Positions 1-6,601 of a stretch of 7,559 bases of DNA are shown piece after piece (position 1 is the stretch's first letter; each line of letters begins with the position of its first letter). Position numbers and translations under genes: made by a program. The stretch comes from JBBIJH01 sp037446075 (lineage in GTDB: Bacteria > Bacteroidota > Ignavibacteria > UBA10030 > JAHEZR01). The stretch is from NCBI GenBank assembly GCA_037446075.1, contig JBBIJH010000130.1, positions 1 through 7,559 of the forward strand, read 5' to 3'. The notes under the pieces were generated by a model. It searched no databases. It was given only the letters and a program-made list of their open reading frames with translations, and was not told the origin of the DNA.

Positions 1-724
1 CTTTTGGTTGCAAAACCTTCGCACTGTCAACGTTTAGGATCGAGAACCCTTTGACAGCAAATTTTGAAGGCAATATTGCTTCGACATCCGAGGACTTTAA
101 GCCCTTAGTTCTGAGAAACCACAAGTCAAAGATATCCCTTGCGATCGCGTGGTCCCGCTGTCCGCTAAATGCACGGAGCTTCTCCGCAAGGACTTCTCTC
201 AGAGCATATGCCGGAACTTCTGCTCGCGGCAGATCTCCAACGTCTGAGTATGGATGAATAATGGAGCGGAACTCAACAGGAAGGCCCATGACCTCATCGC
301 GGTTAAGATTGATACGGAGAGATCTTGGCGACCCGATATTTCTCCAGGGAGCGTAGTAGTACACCTTTGCCTCAAAAGATTCTTTTCCATAGTCATCCTT
401 GATTGCTCGGATACTGCTCCTCTCCACATCCGTTCGGATTCCACGCTCATCGGACAGACTCTTTTTTATCTCCTCTAGAACCCTTTCTATTTCCTCATTC
501 GAGAGACCGACCGTTAGAGTGAAATCCATGTCCTCAGAGAACCGATAGTCTTCGAAATAACACTTAGCGAGAGCTGTTCCACATTTGAAGATCCACGATG
601 GCTGTACCAGATCATTCCGAAAGAGGAAATGCAGAAAGCAGCCAAGCACATAATCGTGCTCTATCAAATCTGGGCTTACTCCGAACTCGGCCGCAAGGTG
701 TCTGATCTCTGTTGGACTGATCAT
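1..724 (-). CDS. abiEii: Type IV toxin-antitoxin toxin, AbiEii-family nucleotidyltransferase (C-terminus off the window)
   Basis: The frame is open from an ATG at 724 to the left edge, giving 241 residues with the C-terminus missing. Residues 44-68 carry the family's motif I region: WIFKCGTAL, then RFSEDMDF with the two acidic residues D65 and D67 expected to bind metal. Residues 178-203 carry the later motif, with EK (181-182) and RDIFDL (196-201). AbiEii/AbiGii proteins are DNA-polymerase-beta-fold nucleotidyltransferases; relatives such as mycobacterial MenT modify tRNA or otherwise arrest growth, and AbiE gives phage protection by abortive infection. The start overlaps the stop of abiEi as ATGA, with no clear Shine-Dalgarno sequence of its own, so translation is probably coupled. 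Odd point: the usual KGGT motif reads KCGT (C48). I am confident of the family; the cellular target is unknown. Confidence 0.9.
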   Translation of the reverse strand, partial: MISPTEIRHLAAEFGVSPDLIEHDYVLGCFLHFLFRNDLVQPSWIFKCGTALAKCYFEDYRFSEDMDFTLTVGLSNEEIERVLEEIKKSLSDERGIRTDVERSSIRAIKDDYGKESFEAKVYYYAPWRNIGSPRSLRINLNRDEVMGLPVEFRSIIHPYSDVGDLPRAEVPAYALREVLAEKLRAFSGQRDHAIARDIFDLWFLRTKGLKSSDVEAILPSKFAVKGFSILNVDSAKVLQPK

Positions 725-1503
725 GCAAGTGCAGCGTTGATCCGCACTCGCCAACGCCGTGAGATTTTCCCAGTCTTCGAGCGTGAGGGCTGCAACGGCA
801 CGACTCCCGCACTTAAGTTCTTCTGCCAGGATCCAAGAATGCCTGAAGCTTCTGACGGAAGATTCTGAACCAGCTTTTCGAATAGGTAGCCGAGTCGCTT
901 CTGGACAGCCTTATTGGGGAACTGGGCTACGTATTCGCTCAGTCGTGGCCACGAGATCTCAGATGCCGCAGACTTGACTGCCTTGACCAGCTCTTCAGGT
1001 CCTCCTGCACGTTCGACGTCGTCTGCGCAGTCGATGAGAGTTTTTTCTCTGCTCGTAATCAGAATGAATTTGCCGTTCCGCCACTCTTTCACATTGCCGT
1101 AGAACTTCTCGGTCTTTACTCTGACGAACTCGTACTCCACACCAAAGATTTCTTTCCGTGGAGTTTTCTTTCGCTGGGTGGTTTGGACATAGACGATTCT
1201 CGGGATCTGTTCTGTCCAATTCCAATGACGCACGGCAGACCAGTACGCAATGGCAGCTGGTTCAGCTAGTGACGAGGCCACGATATAAGTGTCCTCTGTC
1301 CACTTTCTTTCCGGTCCTGCTTCGAGAGGGATAATCATATACTTGCCTTTCTCAAGGGAGGCCAGCCACCCCTTCCGGATCAGGCGGTGAAGAGCAATCT
1401 TTGCATTATGGGGCGAGCCCCAGTAGGAGATCGCCTCTTCGGTAGTGAAGATTGTCTTCCCGCTGCCAGCTAAACGCATGAGGAACTCGTTCTCTCGTCC
1501 CAT
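721..1503 (-). CDS. abiEi: Type IV toxin-antitoxin antitoxin, AbiEi-family transcriptional regulator
   Basis: This 260-residue protein has an N-terminal winged helix-turn-helix of the AbiEi type (about residues 15-57, with FTTEEA and a KGKY wing). It is followed by the typical AbiEi middle domain (SLAEPAAIAYWSAVRHW, about 78-94, then a stretch with REKTLIDCAD near 152-161) and a short C-terminal part. AbiEi proteins neutralise the AbiEii toxin and repress their own promoter by binding inverted repeats. The toxin gene follows directly with a four-base overlap. I chose the ATG at 1503 because the longer frame back to 1614 runs through the promoter and operator-like repeat. A GTG at 1527 (268 residues) is an alternative; neither start has a good Shine-Dalgarno sequence. 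Length and arrangement are normal for an intact module, though the end of the toxin cannot be checked. Confidence 0.88.
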   Translation of the reverse strand: MGRENEFLMRLAGSGKTIFTTEEAISYWGSPHNAKIALHRLIRKGWLASLEKGKYMIIPLEAGPERKWTEDTYIVASSLAEPAAIAYWSAVRHWNWTEQIPRIVYVQTTQRKKTPRKEIFGVEYEFVRVKTEKFYGNVKEWRNGKFILITSREKTLIDCADDVERAGGPEELVKAVKSAASEISWPRLSEYVAQFPNKAVQKRLGYLFEKLVQNLPSEASGILGSWQKNLSAGVVPLQPSRSKTGKISRRWRVRINAALA

Positions 1504-1524
1504 CGCAGATGTTCTATTTTTTTT

Positions 1525-1557
1525 CACTATGGTATACCTATTCTGTATACTATGGTG
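1525..1557. promoter_or_regulatory. Inverted repeat, probable AbiEi operator
   Basis: Two 13-base arms, CACTATGGTATAC at 1525-1537 and GTATACTATGGTG at 1545-1557, are inverted copies matching at 11 of 13 positions around a 7-base spacer. The motif ACTATGG also occurs as a direct repeat at 1526 and 1549, 23 bases apart, about two helical turns. The site lies just downstream of the -10 hexamer and would cover the transcription start. AbiEi antitoxins are known to bind inverted repeats at their own promoters, so this is the natural autoregulatory operator. Binding is inferred. Confidence 0.6.
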
Positions 1558-1561
1558 TCGG

Positions 1562-1590
1562 AATATATCACACACCACTGTAAGAATCAA
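1562..1590 (-). promoter_or_regulatory. Probable sigma-70 promoter of abiEi-abiEii
   Basis: On the minus strand, TTGATT (1590-1585, 4 of 6 to consensus) and TATATT (1567-1562, 5 of 6) are separated by exactly 17 bases. Transcription would start near 1555, inside the inverted repeat, and leave a leader of about 50 bases before the ATG at 1503. The positioning relative to operator and gene supports it; it is untested. Confidence 0.5.
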
Positions 1591-1765
1591 GTACAACGAT
1601 TGGCAACGGTGCATCCCGACTAGTGCAACTTTATGGGGAATTGCCAGAGGTCAGAAGCAAGCGTTCTCGAGAGCATACCAAGGTGGTTATGGCGACGCAA
1701 GGCCGGCTCGATTTTCGGTGAGGACCTGTAAATCCGAATCTACAAAGGAGGATTACTTGGCACAG
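1591..1765. other. Intergenic stretch between the ABC operon and the abiE promoter
   Basis: Between the stop of the ATPase gene and the abiE promoter I see no convincing gene and no GC-rich hairpin followed by a T-run. The upstream operon may end by Rho, by a weak signal I missed, or may read through into abiEi. A strong Shine-Dalgarno-like AAAGGAGG occurs on the plus strand at 1744-1751, but it leads only to a 9-codon TTG-started reading frame. Confidence 0.4.
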
Positions 1766-2431
1766 CTACAGAATTCTTCCATCTAACAGTTGAATACTCC
1801 GATGCGCGTACCTCAAGTTTTCATGATTATGTGTGACCATAACGATCGTTTGGCCTTCAACATTCAAGTTTTGAAAGAGTCCCATGATTTCTGCGCCTGT
1901 AGTCGAGTCGAGATTTCCGGTTGGCTCGTCCGCTAAGACGATCGGTGGATCGTTCACGAGCGCCCGAGCTATCGCCACTCGCTGTTGTTCCCCGCCGCTC
2001 AGCTCATCTGGGAGTCGCTGCGCCTTCGAGTGTAGCCCTACTCGATCCAAAATCTCATGTGCCATTCTATGTTTTTCTTCCGTGGAGCTTCTGATGACTG
2101 CCAGCGGCAGCATCACGTTCTCCAGGACTGTGAGATAAGGAATCAGCTGGAACGATTGAAATACAAACCCTAAGTACTCGCGCCGAAAATCCGCCCGCTG
2201 CTCGACTGAAAGCGCATAGACATCGATCCCGTCGACTACCACGCTTCCCTCTGTCGGATGGCTGAGCCCTCCAAGAACAGACAGTAAGGTGCTCTTGCCA
2301 GAACCCGAGGGCCCCATCACCGCCACAAATTCACCTTGGTCGACCTTCAACGTTACATCCCGGAGCGCGTGCACATGATCCTTGCCGGTGTTGTAAACCT
2401 TATGAAGCTGATTGATTTCAACAAGACTCAT
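1766..2431 (-). CDS. ABC transporter ATP-binding protein, LolD/MacB type
   Basis: This complete 221-residue nucleotide-binding subunit powers the FtsX-like permease encoded two genes upstream. Visible motifs are Walker A GPSGSGKS (40-47), Q-loop glutamine Q92, signature LSGGEQQRVAIARAL (144-158), Walker B IVLADE (164-169), D-loop NLD (173-175) and H-loop H201. The sequence pattern (KVYNTG, VHALRDV, ADEPTGNLDS) is that of the MacB/LolD/FtsE group, whose members work as mechanotransmitters or lipoprotein extractors rather than classical importers. The start at 2431 is set by AAAGGA eight bases upstream; the open frame back to 2533 would overlap the methyltransferase gene. The gap to that gene is 25 bases. 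It is the last gene of the set. The substrate cannot be read from this subunit. Confidence 0.93.
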   Translation of the reverse strand: MSLVEINQLHKVYNTGKDHVHALRDVTLKVDQGEFVAVMGPSGSGKSTLLSVLGGLSHPTEGSVVVDGIDVYALSVEQRADFRREYLGFVFQSFQLIPYLTVLENVMLPLAVIRSSTEEKHRMAHEILDRVGLHSKAQRLPDELSGGEQQRVAIARALVNDPPIVLADEPTGNLDSTTGAEIMGLFQNLNVEGQTIVMVTHNHENLRYAHRSIQLLDGRIL

Positions 2432-2439
2432 GCTCTGGT

Positions 2440-2445
2440 TCCTTT
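2440..2445 (-). promoter_or_regulatory. Ribosome binding site of the ATPase gene
   Basis: AAAGGA on the minus strand sits eight bases before the ATG at 2431. It decides for this start over the in-frame upstream codon at 2533, which lies within the preceding gene. Confidence 0.7.
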
Positions 2446-2456
2446 GTCGTCTTTCC

Positions 2457-3110
2457 CTATTGTTTTCGGGCTTTGTAAAGCGAAAGTGTCCCAAACACAG
2501 TTCCGAATCGCTGTGTCTCTTGCACCCCCTCAAACCCTGCGTCCATTATCAGTGTCGGAAGCAAGCCCATCCGGTTCTCTGTCGTGGTCTCAAACCCGTC
2601 GAGCAATTGCACGAGGAGAAAAGCTCCACGCATGATCACCTCTCTCGGTTTCCCCCAATCAGCGATATGGAGTTGACCCCTGGGTCGTAAGACACGGTGA
2701 ATCTCTTTCAATGTCTCAATCTTGTGTTGTCGTGTTAAGTGGTGGAAAAGCAAACTTGAAAGAACTCGGTCAAATGTCGCATCGGCATAGGGCAGCTGAT
2801 ACGACATGCCTCGATCGAGGATTATCTTTAAACCGGTCCTTGCTAATTTTTCCTGCGCTCGTTGCAGTATGGTCGGATCAGCATCGATACCTAACACCTC
2901 AGCATCGGGATGCATCTGTTTAATCCGGAGTGTGAGTGTCGCTGTGCCGCAGCCCACGTCGAGCACTTTTTGGCCAGGAGATATCTTGGCCTGCGCAACG
3001 AGCTGCCGTTTGAAAGTCGATTCCCTGATTGTGAAAGCAACAAGGGGGTCATAGATGGGCGTAAGCCACTTGAAGCTCAGTGCAGGTTTGAAGGCTTCTT
3101 GCTTTTTCAT
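2457..3110 (-). CDS. Class I SAM-dependent methyltransferase (UbiE/Methyltransf_11-like)
   Basis: This 217-residue cytosolic protein has the Rossmann-type methyltransferase fold. Motif I is KVLDVGCGTATLTLRI (48-63), which binds S-adenosylmethionine. The acidic residue after strand 2 is D76 (GIDADP), followed by FDRVLSSLLFHHL (113-125) and LKEIHRVLRPRGQLHIADWG (134-153) as the later motifs. UbiE/COQ5-type enzymes methylate quinones, lipids or small molecules; the substrate here is unknown. The start is supported by TGGAGGA close before the ATG. The gene lies between the permease (24-base gap) and its ATPase (25-base gap), an unusual interruption that suggests a role tied to the transporter. 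I see no arsenite-methyltransferase cysteines, and residues 1-30 resemble the aromatic, charged N-terminus common in UbiE-like proteins. Confidence 0.88.
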   Translation of the reverse strand: MKKQEAFKPALSFKWLTPIYDPLVAFTIRESTFKRQLVAQAKISPGQKVLDVGCGTATLTLRIKQMHPDAEVLGIDADPTILQRAQEKLARTGLKIILDRGMSYQLPYADATFDRVLSSLLFHHLTRQHKIETLKEIHRVLRPRGQLHIADWGKPREVIMRGAFLLVQLLDGFETTTENRMGLLPTLIMDAGFEGVQETQRFGTVFGTLSLYKARKQ

Positions 3111-3134
3111 GCGTCCTCCAGTTCGAGATGCTGG

Positions 3135-4295
3135 TTACAATGCCTTTAGCGCAGTTGCCGGATCAAGTCGTGATGCTTTATATGCCGGATAAATGCTTGA
3201 GAGCAATCCGACCGAAACAGCAAGCGCAACAGAGAGTGCGAATAACGCATAGCTCACTGTAGAATGTCCTGTCCCATTCATTGTTAACAGCGGAGACACA
3301 AATCTGGACACGGCGAGACCAATCGCAAAGCCCATCACGCCGGCCATAAGGCTCGTCAGAAATGCTTCGGTGAGAATGATTTTCATGATGTGAGTTTGCC
3401 TGAATCCGATTGCCCGGAAGACGCCGATTTCGCGTGTTCGCTCGTTGACGGAGGCAGTAATCGTTGTCATCACAATAAGCGCGGCAACAAGCACAATGAC
3501 GGCTGATATCCCGTATGAAAAGTGCTCGAAGCGGTGCATCGCTTCCATCTTGGATTCGATGGTCTGGCGGATGGCCATCACTTTGGCGCTCGGCAATTTC
3601 TCCGAGGTCTGAGCCACGATTTCTTCTATCGGGCAATCATAGCACAGCGCGGCAACCTCGATCAGACTGAGTTGATTTGGCTTTCCGAAAAGGCGCTGGG
3701 CTTCATTGAGATCGATGAAGACAATTGCGTCATCCTGTGACCCTGTCTCGTGAAGGATCCCGGTGACCTGAAACAGTTTGCCGTTGACTCCGATGTGTTG
3801 ATTCAGGACAAGATTCAACTTGTTCTTGACCTCACTGCCAACCAACACCTCGTCAGCGTTCTTAGGCCGACTTCCTGTGATCGACCACCACTTCTTCAGT
3901 CGAAACTCGTTCTGAAAATCCACTCCTACCACGAGTACCTTCCGGCCATCGATCTCTGCGGCGCTGAATAGCTTCGGCGCTACAATACTGATGTTCTCCC
4001 TATTCTTGATTGTCAAGATCTTGACGGCATCAGAGTCGTGGAGGGGACGAACATCGAAAGAGACGCCGGAGATCGACAGCCCTCCGTAGCTGAGAAGAAG
4101 GTCGTCAGATTTCGGCGTGATGAGGATGTTGGCGCCAAACTCATCCAACTTGTTTGCGATGTCGGCGTTCATCGCCGTTGAAAGAGTGATGAGGGTAACG
4201 ACGGTGCTGATGGCGACCACTAGGCCCAGAGTCAGAAAAACGAATCTGGCTTTCCTCCGCCGAAGATTGTTCAATGCAATGTTATGCAACCTCAT
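3135..4295 (-). CDS. ABC transporter permease, MacB/FtsX type
   Basis: This 386-residue inner-membrane protein has the type VII ABC layout. Transmembrane helix 1 is at about 17-38, a large extracytoplasmic domain at about 40-258, and helices 2-4 at about 261-280, 307-330 and 349-371. The cytoplasmic coupling region after helix 2 reads NERTREIGVFRAIGFRQTHI (284-303), a hallmark of FtsX/MacB permeases, and the C-terminus has the typical YPAYKASRLDPATALKAL. Unlike true MacB it has no fused ATPase; the ATPase is the separate gene at 1766-2431. The extracytoplasmic domain contains a CYDC motif (C218, C221) that could bind metal or form a disulfide. Upstream, 54 bases away, is the DUF2318-like gene. 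The start has only a weak Shine-Dalgarno sequence, but the MRLHNIALNNLRRRKAR beginning is typical of the family. Confidence 0.92.
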   Translation of the reverse strand: MRLHNIALNNLRRRKARFVFLTLGLVVAISTVVTLITLSTAMNADIANKLDEFGANILITPKSDDLLLSYGGLSISGVSFDVRPLHDSDAVKILTIKNRENISIVAPKLFSAAEIDGRKVLVVGVDFQNEFRLKKWWSITGSRPKNADEVLVGSEVKNKLNLVLNQHIGVNGKLFQVTGILHETGSQDDAIVFIDLNEAQRLFGKPNQLSLIEVAALCYDCPIEEIVAQTSEKLPSAKVMAIRQTIESKMEAMHRFEHFSYGISAVIVLVAALIVMTTITASVNERTREIGVFRAIGFRQTHIMKIILTEAFLTSLMAGVMGFAIGLAVSRFVSPLLTMNGTGHSTVSYALFALSVALAVSVGLLSSIYPAYKASRLDPATALKAL

Positions 4296-4349
4296 AATCG
4301 TACTTTTCAGATTCTACATTGAAAAATTGAACATTGCGAATCGTCAATC

Positions 4350-5024
4350 CTAGATTCTGCGCTGCCATCTCGCGACGATCGCTTCGTCAATTTGGACTTC
4401 GTCGGCAACAACTTGACTGGGAATGGCATCTGGCGGAAACCTCCCGCAGGCTCCGCTGATAGCCCGGAGGGTATTCAGCTCCCATGTTGAACCACACGAG
4501 TTGCAGACGAGCTGGTCGCCCCGGATGTGGAATCGCTGGGAATTGCACGGCTCGCACATGCTCACGGCCGTGATAAGCTTTCCCTCGCCGGAGATGTAGG
4601 CCAAGAGAGGGACCCTCTTATTCGCTGCGACGTAGTCGAATGCTACGAACTTCTTTTCTCTCACCTCGGCGAGAGAGATTATGATCTTCCCATTCTCTAC
4701 TCTAGAAGCAGTGTTAATCATCTCCTGCCGCATGGATGGGTACGTTGTGGGACTCACAACTATTGGTTGATTCTTGATTGTTGGATGGGACCGTTCGGGG
4801 AGATTGGTGTAAACCAATCCACCAAGAAGAGCAATGAAGGCAATGATAAACGGAGTCTTAGCCCACTTGGTTGCGGTCGACTTCCGCTTTCCTAGAACTT
4901 TGTTCCGTTTGCTTTCTAAATTTGCCCGGCTTGATTGATGACCTGAGACGGGGTTACCGCAGTGAGTGCAGTACCGAGCGCCTTGCACTACCGGCATGCC
5001 GCATCTAGAACAACGCTTTTCCAT
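4350..5024 (-). CDS. Zinc-ribbon membrane protein with extracytoplasmic DUF2318-like domain
   Basis: This 224-residue protein has three parts. Residues 5-22 form a zinc ribbon (C5, C8, C19, C22). A basic linker is followed by one transmembrane helix at about 57-73. Beyond it lies a domain at about 105-215 with C157/C160, C174/C177 and C193 in the pattern MCEPC, VCNSCGSTW and SGAC. That pattern matches DUF2318 (FtrD-like), a family found with Ftr/P19-type iron transporters. The ribbon would be cytosolic and the second domain outside the membrane. GAAAGGAG eight bases before the ATG supports the start. It precedes the permease by 54 bases, so it is a likely partner of the ABC transporter, perhaps binding metal or passing electrons. 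The family call is by motif pattern, and the function is inferred. Most DUF2318 proteins do not, to my knowledge, carry a zinc ribbon in front. Confidence 0.78.
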   Translation of the reverse strand: MEKRCSRCGMPVVQGARYCTHCGNPVSGHQSSRANLESKRNKVLGKRKSTATKWAKTPFIIAFIALLGGLVYTNLPERSHPTIKNQPIVVSPTTYPSMRQEMINTASRVENGKIIISLAEVREKKFVAFDYVAANKRVPLLAYISGEGKLITAVSMCEPCNSQRFHIRGDQLVCNSCGSTWELNTLRAISGACGRFPPDAIPSQVVADEVQIDEAIVARWQRRI

Positions 5025-5094
5025 TACTCATGCTCCTTTCACGATGTTCGTCTTGTGGATTTGAGTAATTTCCGTTAAACAAACTCACTACACT

Positions 5095-6066
5095 CTAAAG
5101 CTTTCTCCCCCCGTAGACTCTATCGACTTCGGCAACTAACTCAGCGACGCTATATTTCCCTTCCGTCAGCTTCTTGTCGATGAATGCTTTCACTTCAGTC
5201 GCGCCACGTGGGTGAGTGCAATTGCAGTCGCTGAGTTCCAGACTTGGACATTGACCACAAGGACACTGGAAATAGGATAGAATCTTTGCCCGATTTGATA
5301 CTGTGGCGATCTCAGCAGCAGCCGGGCTGGAGAAAAGAGAGGGAGGCTGGATCTGCAGTTCTCTCGCGGCCTTCAACTTGCTCGGGAATTGCCGGATACT
5401 CGTGTCAGCCGCGTATTTATCATTGAATTCGGGTTTTATCCAGCCGAATGTTGACATGGTTGCCTCTACCACTTGCTCCAGACTCTGACCGCTTGCTAGT
5501 GCACTCCGAATAAACTGCCGCTCCTGGATAGCTCTGTCGCAGGTGCAGGTATCGAGTGGTTGCTCTCCACACTTCCCACAGGAACAGACAAACTTGGCCG
5601 CAATCTCTCTGACTCTCGCTTCGATTGTCGGGTCATTGCTGACTGCCTCGACAAGTTCTGGCGGCTTCGAAGGTCCCATATTTGTTAATCCTTGGATGAC
5701 CAGAATGAGGAGGATACTAAGTCCAAGTAAGCCCAGCGTGACAGCAGCAGGGTGCCACCGAAGTATAGTGTCACCCCCGTGCTCTTTTCTAACCTTTCGG
5801 CGGTCAGATCCATGCCCGGTAATGGGCACTTGGGTTGGGGATTTCTGCGGCCGGATCTCTCCCCGGAATTTGACCCGCTCGGCGCGGGGTTGGCTTAGAT
5901 ACGTCCCACAGCTGGCACAAAAGCGAGCGAAGGATTGATTCCCAAACCCGCAGGATGGGCAGAACTCTTGTTTAGCTACGGGAATTGGTGTGTGGAGTTC
6001 ATGGCCGCAGTTGACGCAGTGGCGCCATTCACCTCTGTTCGTTCTACCACATCTCCTGCAATTCAT
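5095..6066 (-). CDS. Double zinc-ribbon membrane protein with two CcmH-like Cys-rich repeats
   Basis: The protein has 323 residues. Two zinc ribbons come first (C3, C6, C17, C20, then C36, C39, C50, C53), then a basic linker, then a transmembrane helix at about 106-126. Two copies of a Cys-rich domain follow. Copy one has C161, C163, C166, C174, C176 and copy two C268, C270, C273, C281, C283, both spaced C-x-C-x2-C-x7-C-x-C. Each is followed by a helix pair, as in RQFIRSALASGQSLEQVVEA and KAFIDKKLTEGKYSVAELVA, ending near FGW or VYGG. This tail resembles CcmH/NrfF, the haem-lyase thiol reductase of cytochrome c maturation, but the usual LRCxxC is replaced by five cysteines. The ribbons would face the cytosol and the repeats the outside. 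The start at 6066 is fixed by AAGGAGG nine bases upstream. Function is unknown; metal binding or thiol exchange is inferred. Confidence 0.75.
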   Translation of the reverse strand: MNCRRCGRTNRGEWRHCVNCGHELHTPIPVAKQEFCPSCGFGNQSFARFCASCGTYLSQPRAERVKFRGEIRPQKSPTQVPITGHGSDRRKVRKEHGGDTILRWHPAAVTLGLLGLSILLILVIQGLTNMGPSKPPELVEAVSNDPTIEARVREIAAKFVCSCGKCGEQPLDTCTCDRAIQERQFIRSALASGQSLEQVVEATMSTFGWIKPEFNDKYAADTSIRQFPSKLKAARELQIQPPSLFSSPAAAEIATVSNRAKILSYFQCPCGQCPSLELSDCNCTHPRGATEVKAFIDKKLTEGKYSVAELVAEVDRVYGGRKL

Positions 6067-6075
6067 GAGGTTTTT

Positions 6076-6082
6076 CCTCCTT
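6076..6082 (-). promoter_or_regulatory. Ribosome binding site of the CcmH-like gene
   Basis: AAGGAGG on the minus strand, nine bases before the ATG at 6066, selects this start. The longer in-frame possibility at 6132 would overlap the preceding gene and add a basic, non-family extension. Confidence 0.75.
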
Positions 6083-6109
6083 GAAGAAAGACGTTGGATG
6101 TTACTAGTG

Positions 6110-6583
6110 TCAGAATACGATCTCCTGTTCATTCATGCCGCCACAACCATCCTTGTGAAAGGCGGCCTCACACCTGTTCTGATAGCACGCATCTCCTGCA
6201 TAGCCATTCGGATATATGTATTGGACCCATGCAGTAACAGCTTTCTTAACTTTGGCCGCATCGTAGTCCTTCTCGGTAATCAAGAAGTTGGACAGACCCC
6301 AAACGCTCTTAGCCACATTGCAAGGGCAACAACAAGTTGCGATGGAATAGTTGCTGCAGCAAGGCGCCGGAATGACCGAAAGGGCTTCCTTCTTAATCTT
6401 CTCCTGTGCCCGCGATAACTTTATGGACTGGTGGTAGGTGATGAACTTCTTCGTCTCCTTTACAACGTCGGTGAATTTCAAAACTCCCCGTTTGCCCGCG
6501 GGATTAACTTGTAGTCCGCTCAGGCTCAGACGTACTCCGACAAGCACGGCAAGAAAAGGGATAGAAGTACTCAACCTGTCCAT
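6110..6583 (-). CDS. Exported or anchored nine-cysteine protein of unknown function
   Basis: This 157-residue protein begins with a hydrophobic segment (about 5-26) that could be a signal peptide or anchor; there is no lipobox cysteine. A charged, helical stretch (about 30-70) leads to a cysteine cluster: C75, C76, C84, C85, C86, C88 in PCC-x7-CCCPC, followed by NVAKSVWGLSNFLI. Three further cysteines, C133, C138 and C147, lie near a glycine- and aromatic-rich C-terminus (YPNGYAG, DGCGG). Such density suggests metal or Fe-S binding outside the cytoplasm. I do not recognise a named family. GGGAG six bases before the ATG supports the start. It lies 18 bases after the YHS gene and 43 before the CcmH-like gene. 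The C-x7-C-x-C spacing recalls the repeats of that neighbour. Confidence 0.75.
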   Translation of the reverse strand: MDRLSTSIPFLAVLVGVRLSLSGLQVNPAGKRGVLKFTDVVKETKKFITYHQSIKLSRAQEKIKKEALSVIPAPCCSNYSIATCCCPCNVAKSVWGLSNFLITEKDYDAAKVKKAVTAWVQYIYPNGYAGDACYQNRCEAAFHKDGCGGMNEQEIVF

Positions 6584-6601
6584 GAGATTCTCCCTGGTGC
6601 A

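Noticed and set aside
1..724. Frameshifted or broken toxin gene
   Set aside because: Reading codon by codon, the frame stays open from 724 to the window edge with intact family motifs; it is only cut by the window.
1504..1614. Longer N-terminus of AbiEi starting at 1614
   Set aside because: It would translate the promoter and inverted repeat, and the added residues do not resemble the family.
1445..1786. Plus-strand ORF of 113 residues ending behind a strong Shine-Dalgarno-like AAAGGAGG
   Set aside because: It overlaps abiEi, its promoter and the end of the ATPase gene, has low-complexity unlikely protein content, and the Shine-Dalgarno site leads only to the last nine codons.
2457..3110. 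Arsenite methyltransferase (ArsM)
   Set aside because: The conserved cysteines of ArsM are absent, and no other arsenic gene is nearby.
3178..3636. Minus-strand ORF of 152 residues inside the permease gene
   Set aside because: It is the alternate frame of the permease, with an arginine- and histidine-rich composition typical of shadows.
3135..4295. Full MacB macrolide exporter
   Set aside because: The permease has no fused ATPase domain, and no MacA-like adaptor is present.
4527..4895. Plus-strand ORF of 122 residues
   Set aside because: It lies entirely opposite the DUF2318-like gene, which has clear motifs and a good Shine-Dalgarno sequence.
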